Positions 1 through 9,965 of a stretch of 64,000 nucleotides of DNA are shown one piece after another (the stretch's first letter is position 1; every line of letters begins with the position of its first letter). Origin of the DNA: Spirometra erinaceieuropaei. Its lineage: Eukaryota > Platyhelminthes > Cestoda > Diphyllobothriidea > Diphyllobothriidae. A model generated the notes under the pieces. It was given only the letters and a program-made list of their open reading frames with translations. It was not told where the DNA came from and did not search any database. Made by a program: the position numbers and the translations under genes. The stretch is taken from the NCBI GenBank assembly GCA_902702965.1, contig CACRXP010000430.1, positions 181,276-245,275 of the forward strand, written 5' to 3'.

Positions 1-342
1 CTTGGATGATGAAAACTCCATCTGTCATGTCGAACCCCATCTGCTTAGGCGCAGTAAGTCGGCATTAATTTTTTCAACACAAACGTTTGCGGTGTCCTTA
101 GAGTGTGAATAAACATACTTGAGGTCACCGGCATAAGTAAAAGTTTGCGAATTTGCGAGTTCAGTCGAATTATCATTTATGTACAGAAGGAAGTGTAGCG
201 GACCCAGAACCGTGTCTTGAAATACGCCACTCTTGATCTAGTGGGATGTTGAGTAGCTATTACGAACCATGACTTTCTGATATCGGTTGGACAGATAGGA
301 CCTAATGAAGTCGAGTAGAGGCGGCCGGATGCCGAGGGCTTC

Positions 343-600
343 CTATTTTACTAAAAGACGTCTATGGGGCACCTTGTCAAAGGCTTTGCTAAGATCAAAG
401 TAAATAACTACCACTGACTGCCGCTCGCTACGAAGAGATGTGATTAGGTTAAGAAAAGCCAAGTGGCATGTTTCGCAGGATCGTTCGGGTAAAACTCCAT
501 GCTGACTAGAGATCAGAAGCCGATTAGCTAGGCAGAAGTCAAGAAGTTCATTGAAAATAATTCTTTCAAGAAGCTTTGCTAGAGATGGCGTTTTGTGCAC
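343..600 (-). pseudogene. Reverse transcriptase fingers/palm start (CR1-like)
   Basis: Eighty-five residues contain the LINE RT signature FDLSKAFDKVPH (motif A Asp), preceded by the LLERII...SSQHG region. The frame ends at an in-frame TAG after LLVK. Translation of 342-1 in the same frame continues the palm but carries another TAG, a YADD-to-YAGD change and a TGA, so the catalytic domain is destroyed. The same lesions occur in the inverted copy at 3385-3810. Confidence 0.8.
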
Positions 601-716
601 GCCCCGATAATTATTAACATCGGACCGAGATCCTGACTTGAAGACAGGAATGCTAATTGACGTTTTCCAAGTTTCAGGAAAGAATCCTTTTGAACTTTAA
701 ACCGAAAATAAATGAC

Positions 717-1178
717 TTAGCAATGCGAGAATGTCGGACGCTTGTTTAATAATCGAATTCGGATTCCTGTGCAGTGTGAGTATTTCAAACGGCTTATATG
801 TTTCTTAATGAGATTTAAGGAGACATCAATTGTACTAAGTGTCCTATCTGAAAGTGATCGAAAGATAGGGACCGGATCGGACTCGGTAGCAAGGTGTTTT
901 GCAAAGAAAGCACTAAACAACTCCGCCTTGTCAGTGTCATCGGTGAGGAAGACTTTGTTATCATTTAGCAGGGGTGGAAGTTCGTGACCACGTTTAGAGG
1001 AGGACCGATGACGGAAGATGTTAGCGACGGATTTGCCAGGGTTCGAACCACTGAGAGCAATTGATTCTCTTTGCCTGTCGCGCGCTCGGCACATCCTTGA
1101 GGCCATCTCAAAAATCTCTGTGATTCTAAGATGAACAGATAAGGAACTAGTGGATGGGTCACGCAGCTGTCGCCTCAA
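717..1178 (-). pseudogene. Linker between EN and RT of the CR1-like element
   Basis: This 153-residue frame follows the endonuclease and is rich in Arg/Ser/Lys. It contains SAFFAKHLATESD, typical of the region between endonuclease and reverse transcriptase in CR1/Jockey polyproteins. It breaks before the RT fingers, which resume in another frame at 600, so at least one frameshift lies between 600 and 717. No independent function is expected. Confidence 0.6.
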
Positions 1179-1190
1179 CTGTTTAGTCTG

Positions 1191-2057
1191 TTATTGAGGA
1201 ACAAGGGAATCTGAAGAATTAGGCTTGAGATATCTACGCGGCACAAACTCTAGAATGTCCTCGGAAACATTGGACATGACATCACGAAGAATGGTTGCAT
1301 CGCTACAAGTGCGGAAGCCATACCAATCCAAAGATCTAATATAGTTATTTATTAAGTCGTTATCTACGCAGTCGTAGTTCATGTAAGTCCGAACGGCGCT
1401 TGTCTTTTTTGAAAAGGCAAGCGGTAGGCAACAATGAATTAATAAGTTGTCACTGTCAAAGAGGTCCTTTTTTAGAGCAACAGAAAGAGGAGCAATGTCA
1501 TTGGTAAGGATTAGATCTAAAATATGATTATCTCTTGTTGGAGAGCGCACCAGCTGGGACCAATTAGAAAGATTGACAATATCTTGAAAGGGCTGGAATC
1601 TGGGTAGACAGCTTTTGGAAACCCAGTCTATTTCAGGAAGGTTGAAATCCCCAGTGGTTATTTTAACATCGAAAGCAGCTTCCGAAATTAATTTTAAGAT
1701 TTTACAGAGTTGTGAATCATCACTGGCTAAAGAATTTGGGGGATTGTAGATACAGCCAATAATTGCCTTTCTTTGCGGCGAGAGAATAACAGATGCAAAG
1801 CAGAAGTTTCCCGTGAATGAGGAAACATCCAAGTAATAGGGAGAGTGCTTTAGGTAGGATTTAAGATAAAGAAGACAACCACCCCCACGCCTAGTCATGC
1901 GGTCCTGGCGGTAAAAATCGAAGTCATCTATGAGAAGAGCAGAGTCAGGAATTAGAGAATGGGTCCAAGATTCTGTTACACATATAATATCAGGCGTCAT
2001 TTCCAGAGCAATGGCTCTGATTTGGGCCATCTTCTTTATAACACACCTGGCTTTCAA
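1191..2057 (-). pseudogene. APE-type endonuclease domain of the CR1-like element
   Basis: The 288-residue frame matches the endonuclease/exonuclease/phosphatase fold of LINE proteins. VTESW carries the catalytic glutamate, followed by RRGGGCLLY, YNPPN, GDFNLPEIDW (catalytic Asp/Asn) and DLILTN, in the usual order. Two active-site positions look lost: the N-terminal motif reads LKARCVIKK where the family has an Asn, and the C-terminal SDH motif reads SDN. Upstream codons in the same frame continue the domain, so the listed Met is internal. The domain would nick target DNA in a living element; here it is probably dead. Confidence 0.8.
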
Positions 2058-3384
2058 TAATATAATATCTAATGTGTTTCGAACGGCAATGCTATTTTCG
2101 ACGGTATTTAAAAAAAAATTGGAGGCGGATATGTAAGCTGTGAATTAATGACACTTGGAGAATAAGTACCAGTTAGTCTAGAGTTATTGACGTACGGGGA
2201 GTCAGCAAGAGGAGGCTGAGTATGAGACCTAAAGGATGTGGGGAAATAGTTTTCAAACGTTGGAATGCTAGGGGAGTTATAACATGGATAGACTTGTTGG
2301 TAGTTAAAAAATGGAGAAAATCGGAGGAGGAGGAGGGAGGCTAGAAGGAAAGTAGGGGCTAGTAGGTAGGCCGCTATAAGAATGAAAGGGTGGGAAACCA
2401 AGTCTAGGTTGGACGTCAACGGAGATAGGTTGACGTACCTAAGAGTAATTGGCCTTAAGTGGTGGGAGGCCTGAACTAGGTTGGGGCATAAATGATTTAG
2501 GGCAATTCATGTATGAATTATTTGCAGGATCTATAGTAGGGCTTTGATAAGTAACCGGTAAGCAGGACAGAGAACTATTCGGGGATGTATTTGGAGCTGC
2601 GGGGTTTGTAGACGTACTGGGCTGAACAGATTTGTTAGATCTAAGAGACGGCGTCGTACCCCTAAATGCAACTGTACTACCTATGTTTTGGGTCGGAGTC
2701 TGATTCAATTTTCGAGTCTCATCGTTCTGACGCCAAGCCACGGGTGACTTAACTGTAGACCTTACAGCACCCAGTTGGACAATAGAAGTTATCGGTCTAG
2801 CTGATGTAGACGGATTTTCATGTGTCTCAGCGGGACTATCTGGAGGATACGAAAGGACAAATGGGGCTGCTGCTGCTGCTGCAGTTAGTTTAGGGGTAGG
2901 CCAATGCGTCTCCTGAGAGCTAGGGCGTTTTTAAAGCGCCAGTCAGATAGGGTGACTCGTTCTAAAGTCAACATGGCTAACCCCACCGGCGTTGTAATTC
3001 ACTTCGAAGCTATCTTGTTTAGACCTGTCGCCATATATCTGTCATCATGGGGGACTACTCGATGTTGATTTTGCTTAAATCAAGGGCAGGTTTAATTCTC
3101 CTGCGTTTACAATGTGAGCTGTAGAAATAAAAATTAGATTACGAGAATGGGGTGTTATGAGTTCCTTAACCAGCAAATCGTCTATGCTGTCTTGCACACC
3201 TTCCGACATTCGGTCAGAGTTACAAAAAGCTAGGGATTTCTAACCTTATTCACCGATCATGCTTATCATTGGTGATGTCGCTTATAGATTCCAAGGCCTA
3301 ATTTAAATTCTTTAATTATAAATCCTCTACACATCTGGCTTGTTTAAGCGACACCCGCAGCTTCCTTTATAATCACATTTAAAT

Positions 3385-4768
3385 GAGCGGCAGTCAGTGG
3401 TTGTTATTTACTTTGATCTTAGCAAAGCCTTTGACAAGGTGCCCCATAGACGTCTTTTAGTAAAATAGGAAGCCCTCGGCATCCGGCCGCCTCTACTCGA
3501 CTTCATTAGGTCCTATCTGTCCAACCGATATCAGAAAGTCATGGTCCGTAATAGCTACTCAACATCCCACTAGATCAAGAGTGGCGTATTTCAAGACACG
3601 GTTCTGGGTCCGCTACACTTCCTTCTGTACATAAATGATAATTCGACTGAACTCGCAAATTCGCAAAATTTTACTTATGCCGGTGACCTCAAGTATGTTT
3701 ATTCACACTCTAAGGACACCGCAAACGTTTGTGTTGAAAAAATTAATGCCGACTTACTGCGCCTAAGCAGATGGGGTTCGACATGACAGATGGAGTTTTC
3801 ATCATCCAAGTGTAGTTTCATAACTTTTGGTCCTGCCAAACTTCCCGGTCCCATAATTTTTCAGAATAACCCACTCTCAGAATGCCTCACCATAAAGGAC
3901 CAAGGTCTAAGCTATACAAGTAAGCTTGCTTTACCGCCTCATGCAGACAGAATCTCTGCCAAAGCCGCGCAGATATGTGTAGTCATATCGCAGAATTTTT
4001 TCCTTCCGGAAATGAAGCTAAGACTATATCAAATGTTTGTTCTTCCAGTCCTCGAATATTGCTGTCCTTTCTTCGGTTTAATGAGCGCCTGCGACCGTAA
4101 TAAAATCGAAAATGTTCAGAGGGTTTTCACTCGGAAACTGTTCTCTCAAGCTTCGTCCAGTATTTCTTATCCTCAGAGATGTCAGCTGGCGAACATGAAG
4201 TTTTTGTGGGTTAGAAGACTCGAAGCTGGCCTTTGCTTCCTTTTTCGCATCAACTCTAGCTCCATTCTTCCGCACATTGACACTGTCACTCCGAGAGATC
4301 GGTCTTATGCCACGCGCCACTCCTGCATGGTGATTCCGCCGCCTCTTTGTACTACATCTAAGCGCTCCCTCTTCTTTGCTTCCAAATATGCCTTCCTTTG
4401 GAGTAATCTTCCGCCTGAAATTAGATTATCGCCTAGGTTACTGATATTCATGTCCAAATTACGCAACCATCTTACAACGGAAAGCATAAAGGCACTGTTG
4501 ACGGTCTCATTCCCGAACACTCAGATTTATGAATTCGAGAAGGGTCCTCCTGGGATTTAGTGGTAGATTAAGTGGTAACTCTTAATTATATCATTAGAAA
4601 CCTCTGTTTTGAATTGATTTCTAAATCCACTGCTATCACTCCTCCCCCATAGCGACAATTTTTGCGCTTTTTGATGTCATCTCCCGCATTCCGACCTCAT
4701 GCGGTCTGTCGACGCTCACGGCGGAACCCTGAGTATTCACCGTCTATCAGTCAGTCAGTCAGTCAGTG
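3385..4768 (+). mobile_element. 5'-truncated CR1-like copy, 3' half with CAGT tail
   Basis: The copy begins inside the RT palm (FDLSKAFDKVPH at about 3410-3450), continues through a degenerate SGV-Q-VLGPL-LLYIND block, a YAGD replacing YADD (codons 3676-3687) and an open thumb/C-terminal frame (3790-4560). A short 3' region ends in a (CAGT)n run at about 4747-4767, a usual LINE 3' end. In-frame stops at 3466, 3571 and 3784 disrupt the RT. Bases 3385-3810 are the inverted copy of 1-426, with three mismatches counted by eye. Confidence 0.8.
3790..4560 (+). pseudogene. RT thumb/C-terminal domain of CR1-like element
   Basis: A 256-residue open frame with KLRLYQMFVLPVLEYC and NVQRVFTRKLF, the hallmark thumb region of CR1/Jockey RTs, and a C-terminal FLWSNLPPEIR segment. 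The Met at 3790 is not a real start: the domain is the tail of a longer polyprotein cut by the TGA at 3784-3786. It ends at a natural stop before a short 3' UTR. It is the longest undamaged piece of the element in the window. Confidence 0.75.
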
Positions 4769-4891
4769 TATTTGAGGGAAATAGGCTAACGGCTTTGAAC
4801 TCCCTATTTGTACATAAAAAATCGATAAACAAGCAAAAATGTGAAGAAATTACAGCATTAAGTGAATGCATACATTGATTCACATATGTCA

Positions 4892-5464
4892 CTAGTGACA
4901 TGGTTGAAAGGTCACATAGTCCGCCTGTTGCTGCAGCATATATCTGTCAAGGCGACATTTAAATGTCTCCACAGATTGAGACATAACAACCGTCTCGGGC
5001 AGGTTATTCCACGGTTCCACGACACGGTTGGAGAAGAAATATTTTCTCCCATTCAGTCTACGCTGTGGCACACGTAGCTTGAAGGGATGTCCCCGGAGCT
5101 GAGTTGTAGTGGCGAGTTGGCAAAAGTCATCGTACCGAAGGGCACATTCCAAGCCGCGCACGATACGGAAAGTTTGTATCATGTCTCCGCGCAACTGCCT
5201 TTAACTCAGAGGATAGGGATTAAGGTAAGTTAAGCGGATCTCGTATGGCAGTGCACTTTGACCTCTTACTAATTTTGTGGCTCGCCTCTGTACCCTTTCG
5301 AGCAGATCGTAATCCTGGTGCGTCCACGGTCTCCAGGCCTGCATTGCATATTCGAGATGGGGCCTTATAAACGTGCCGAAGTGTTTGGTGAAGCAGTCTT
5401 CATCGAAAACTACGAATGCCCGCTTGATGGCATATAGCATTGACCTTCCGTTATATACCGCCAC
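4892..5464 (-). pseudogene. C-terminal RT fragment of a second non-LTR element
   Basis: Two adjoining minus-strand frames (5464-5201 and 5194-4892) together give a LINE RT tail: FGTFIRPHLEYAMQAWRP, LLERVQRRATKLV, then RGDMIQTFRIV and FFSNRVVEPWNNLPE. A one-base frameshift near 5200 separates them. The family differs from the CR1-like copies to the left. No palm or endonuclease is present, so this is a 5'-truncated dead insertion, and its 3' side faces the tail of the 3385-4768 element. Confidence 0.75.
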
Positions 5465-5752
5465 CTACAGGCCAGTCCTGCTCGCTTTTTTTCTGTTAGT
5501 ATTTTTAAAGAGGGGTTTTTTCTCCTGTAAAATTAATCCAATCATTTTTAACTTTTTCCGAGGAGTTTTTTTTCACCCCTCAATCTTCATGTTTCTCAAT
5601 GGACTTCTAATTCAGAAACTATGAATTGCATTTTGTAAAGATTCAGCCTACCTCGTCTAAAACTCGCATGCAAATTTATTTTAACTTGCTTTGATTGGAC
5701 CCCGACGGGTCTTTAATAAAAATTATCTATCTATCGATCTATCTATTTATTT
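5461..5752 (+). mobile_element. LINE-like 3' UTR ending in (ATCT)n microsatellite
   Basis: A T-rich stretch ends with GACCCCGACGGGTCT, a short palindromic hairpin, an AATAAA-like signal and a tetranucleotide run of ATCT units (about 5724-5752). Hairpin plus short tandem repeat is a common 3' end of CR1-type elements. No coding sequence was recognised. Confidence 0.45.
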
Positions 5753-8600
5753 AAAGAAGCATATTTCACACCTAATAACGCCGAGTATGGCGGTTGCATG
5801 TCCAAATTAAATTCTGCCATCGGAGAGGCCGAAAAACTAAAAATATTTATTTTTGCTAAGAAAAATTGTAGACCAGATTTGAGCATTGTCCTCAATTCGT
5901 TGTAGAGACAGAATTTGCTGCTTGATATTTTTGGGCTGGTACGAACAATCACTGTGCGGGGCCAGCAATCCAAGTTAAAAGTGAAAGATGTCAGATATGG
6001 AGTGCGAGCCAGTTTCCTCTAAAACCGGGCGGTTTAAAGATGGGGAACTGTACCAAATTTGATTTTCATTGCGCAAAAATTGGGGCCACCAGTAGAAGCC
6101 TTCGCCGATTTTTTCTTCATGATCGCATATTCTTTTGGCATAAGTGACTGACAGAAATGTTATGTAAATTGGCGCATGCTCTTCATCCGTACATCTGTAA
6201 GGTCCTCCCTATCTTCGTTACATATGCCAAAAAACAACTATGCAGATATCCACATTCTCTATCTTAAGAACCTCTTGCGGGGCCAATGATGATCCTTCGG
6301 ACTTCAAATATTTAACCTACACAGGTTCACAAGGTTGTCCTGATTTATTTCACACTTCTGTCTTACTTATCTCATTATACGTTCTTTCGCCTCGCGCAAG
6401 ACCCTTCCAGTACTTTTAATGTTGGAAAACTAACAATATTTCGCAGACCTTACTCGATTATAAGGAGTGTAAAAGAATTTATGCCACGCGGTAATATGCA
6501 TCTGTTTACACTATAAACTGATTTTGCGTGTATATTTCATCAATCTGATCACTGCAGTCGGTTATACGGTCCGTGAACTAACCGATGTGGCTTGAACATA
6601 GACATAATAGGAGTGCGCGTCAACTCACTTCACTATATAATGACGAGTGGACTGTTTTCGGTAGAACTGGGATAAGATGGCTTTCGCTTATTTCAGTCGT
6701 GCGCAAACAGACGGAAAAAGCCAGCTAGGCCCAAAAATATAGTCCAGTTTTAATTGATGTTTTGAGTCATGCCCTTAAGTTATGCAGCAGAATCATGCGG
6801 CGTGTGCCACGGTCCGCAGTACAACGATTCACATAACAGTAAAATGATAATATTTTTGACGAGCACCCATCTTAACCCATGTGCGGGTTCCCATTGACGA
6901 ACGCTTATCACTTGGCTCTTGAAAACCATTAAGCTAGAAGGAACAGTTGTCTTTTTTATTGACGAAATATCTTCGAACACTCGACACCCCAATGATGTGA
7001 ATTGACCCTGCATGCAGCATCGACATAATATCCGTACTTTTAGGTTAAGCGCCATTGGTCTCACAAAAAGCGGCGTAAGCCAACTACTCTGATGTCAGTG
7101 AGATCTTGATGGTGTCTGAAAATGTACGTGGGATGTAGTAGGAAAAATATATACCATGAATAATATCCTAATCTAGGGTGTGTAAAGCAAACTGATGGAA
7201 ACAACTGCCTTTTAGAACGCCCGCTCATTGTGTACCTGTCGTGTTGAAAGATTCTGCAACTGGGCAATCCATCAGAGCATATTTATGCGCCTTGGCAAAC
7301 CCATTTTCCAAAGTACTCATCTGTTCAGCATTATAACGAATTAGTGAACAATTTTTTCGTGGTTTACTGTATATTACAGCACACTCTTAACAAATTAATT
7401 TGTAATCTGCCATGCGCCGAACGAAATGTGGAATATTTTATCGACTGTTTGACGTAGTCATGCTTTTCTGTATATCGGCGCAATTCCTCTGTCCAAAGTG
7501 TTCAGGCCATTGCTGACTGCCTGTTTGAACCAATGAACAAGACTCTACTTTGAAAATGTAATACATTTCACCCTCTTCTTCGCTCTTAGCTTTATACACC
7601 TTGTGATGCTTTTTTTCCTCGAATGCTAATTTACGTTCTCGTTTGTTTATTGCAACTGAACTCTTAAGGCCGTCAGTCGCCTACGCTTCCAGCATTTCGA
7701 AAGACGCCTTGATCCTTGCGCGGTGTGCTCGCACGTACTTCGCTTACTAATCCTACGTTATCCGTACATTCATCTTTTTGAAGCCGCTCGATTATGTTCA
7801 TTGTTTTTGGTTGAGTTTTCGTTGTGATATTTGAGTATTTTATGGAACACTTAAATGTACTGATTATATATAATCTGGATAAAATGTATTTAGTCCAGAC
7901 TATGTATAAACCGTACAATTATCATATTATCTGTATTATATAATCAAAGTCGGAAGTATTTTCGGTTATCTTAGCATTACAAATGAGAGCGAACTGTTTG
8001 GTGAGGGATGCAATGCATTCCCAGATCGTACACTAGCGCTAGCGTTTGCAATGCTTAGATTACCGTTCGATTTCTCAGATAACTGCTTGATTTATTTTCG
8101 AAGTAGCGCATCTTTTACAAAATTGACAGATCAGTGCCCGATAGCCATTCGATTGTGTACCAAAACCGTAAATAAGTAAGTTACATTTCATATTGTAGGA
8201 CAACATCGTTGCACATTTGTCCAGAACTGGTTGATTTTGAGGGTATTTTAAGCAGACGCGTTGTCGTGATGGGACAGCCAGTTTCATGACCGCCACAATT
8301 CATGTCCTTTTAAATCACAGACTGACTCTGTGGCTTCAGCGTTTGCAGATAACAATTTTGGTTCACTTGTGTTTGGTTGGGAACAAATTAAACGTGATGG
8401 GCTTCCGTGCTGTCGAAGAAACATACTGGCGTAGACTTCAGATCTAACTTCATCCGCGGTAAAAAAGATTACTGAAAGCTTTGAGTAGATCTTTTAAGAC
8501 ACAATCATTGTCCGCTAGGATGGTTTCTCTTGAATACTGCTTGCACACATCAACAGGAAGAGTATTTAGTGATTTGGCCTAGCAGGACAGGGCAGCGCTG
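5753..8600. other. No recognisable gene or repeat
   Basis: AT-rich DNA with only short open frames (for example 6780-7267), none with recognisable domains or conserved splice patterns. Nothing is supported here. Confidence 0.5.
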
Positions 8601-9929
8601 TCAACATACTTGCGTACACTTTAGTTCTTTCTGTCTACCGCCTCCTACACACCCATAACCAAAGCCACATAAGTAAAAATATGCGCCTGGATGCAGGCTT
8701 ATGCTGCCCCACGTATCTCCCATTCAGTCCTTATGACACCGGGGCAAGGTGGGATGGGGAGTGCGGTAAATGCGGCACGTGAGCCACCGCCGTTGCGCCC
8801 ACCCTATTGGGGTGGCGGCTGGACTGCTGTGTATCGGTTGACCACTGTGTATGCCTTACAGGCTTAAGATGTTAAATCGCATTCGTCCCGATGTAACAGT
8901 AGTGTGTTGTGACACGTAGTCCACCTGGGCCATCCTGACATTTTAATTTTCTTTATATTTTTCAACTGTCTTATAAAATTTTAATTATAAGACTTTCGAA
9001 GATATTAACGTGTACAACGCGAGGACCATAGCGAATACGAATAGCGAATTAGGAGAGCCAGGGAACACACAATCGCAATGCAGACCGCGACTCTGATTCA
9101 AGTTCCCGCCTTGTGCTTATCCTCGGCGGGACTTCGTGAATGGCTTTCGGTAAAGCAGTCGACAAACTGTCCTTAAGGGGAACGGCAAGACTGCAGGCTA
9201 CCAGCCGTCGGGGATCTGACTAGCATCTAAGTCCGCAATGTGCGTTGGCTGTTGGCATCTGCTGCTGATACCCCGCTTGATCCACGTATTCTTAGAAAAC
9301 AGGAAACTGAGTCAATAATGAGCTGACGAACTAAAAACTGTGTAACGTGTTGAGGGTTATTTTCTAAAGGCTTGATGGCCACTTTGTTATCAAGTTAGTA
9401 ATCTGTGTGAGGGTTATAAAATGAAGGGTGGCAATGACAACTTCCGTCGCACATACTACGGATTGTCTGTCAGTGGCTGAATCGTTGCAAACGTATTATT
9501 CTGAGAAAGCATGCCGTATTCGACCGAAGATACGGTAAATTGCACAGTCTGTGGTGTGTTCATCAGTGAGCTCCGCTGACGCCATGCATAGGACACTGAC
9601 TCAACAAACTAACAACTAAAACAGCGGCAGTTGTTTATTTTCTAGTATGGTTATCATTATGGCCACTGTCCGAGTGCCAAACGCGTGTTTATTTGGATCT
9701 TACAAAACGCATATACACATATATACGCATATACATATACACGTATTTGACACCAGGAAAGACTGTCTGCCGTTCTAAATTGTTGGTCCTCAAAGCCTCA
9801 CTCAGGAAGTTGCATGCTCCGTGTAGGGTTGATCCTACTGCTGCTTACTACAGACCCACAAATCCTCGAAATCATAATGGTTGTGCGTTTCTTTCTTTTT
9901 TAATTTTTCTTATCAAAGTTGACAACATC

Positions 9930-9965
9930 TGACCGAATTTTTAGCCATCCGATTTTGCGCATTCA
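9930..9965 (+). promoter_or_regulatory. Conserved 3' splice site upstream of gene A start
   Basis: A T-rich tract followed by GACCGAATTTTTAG/CC lies 22 nt before the ATG and is repeated almost exactly upstream of gene B (about 62524-62540 on minus). It could be the acceptor for a 5' UTR exon or for spliced-leader trans-splicing, both common in flatworms. The donor is not visible. Confidence 0.5.

Larger units (their letters stand above)
1..2900 (-). mobile_element. CR1/Jockey-like non-LTR retrotransposon, decayed, cut by window start
   Basis: Reading leftward on the minus strand are a Pro/Ser/Asn-rich ORF1-like stretch (about 2741-2108, frameshifted), an endonuclease domain (2057-1191), a linker (1178-717) and the start of a reverse transcriptase (600-1). 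The order ORF1, EN, RT is that of CR1/Jockey-type LINEs, which insert by target-primed reverse transcription. The copy carries frameshifts and in-frame stops and cannot be active. The 5' end is not sharp: sequence like ORF1 fades at about 2.9 kb, past a short CTG run near 2866-2882. The last 426 bases toward the window edge are mirrored at 3385-3810. Confidence 0.8.

Noticed and set aside
3385..4768. Plus-strand LINE copy as an independent insertion
   Set aside because: It shares private lesions with 1-426, so at least 3385-3810 derives from the same dead copy.
6780..7267. Adjacent minus-strand ORFs of 94 and 68 aa
   Set aside because: No domain, splice or repeat support; lengths expected by chance.
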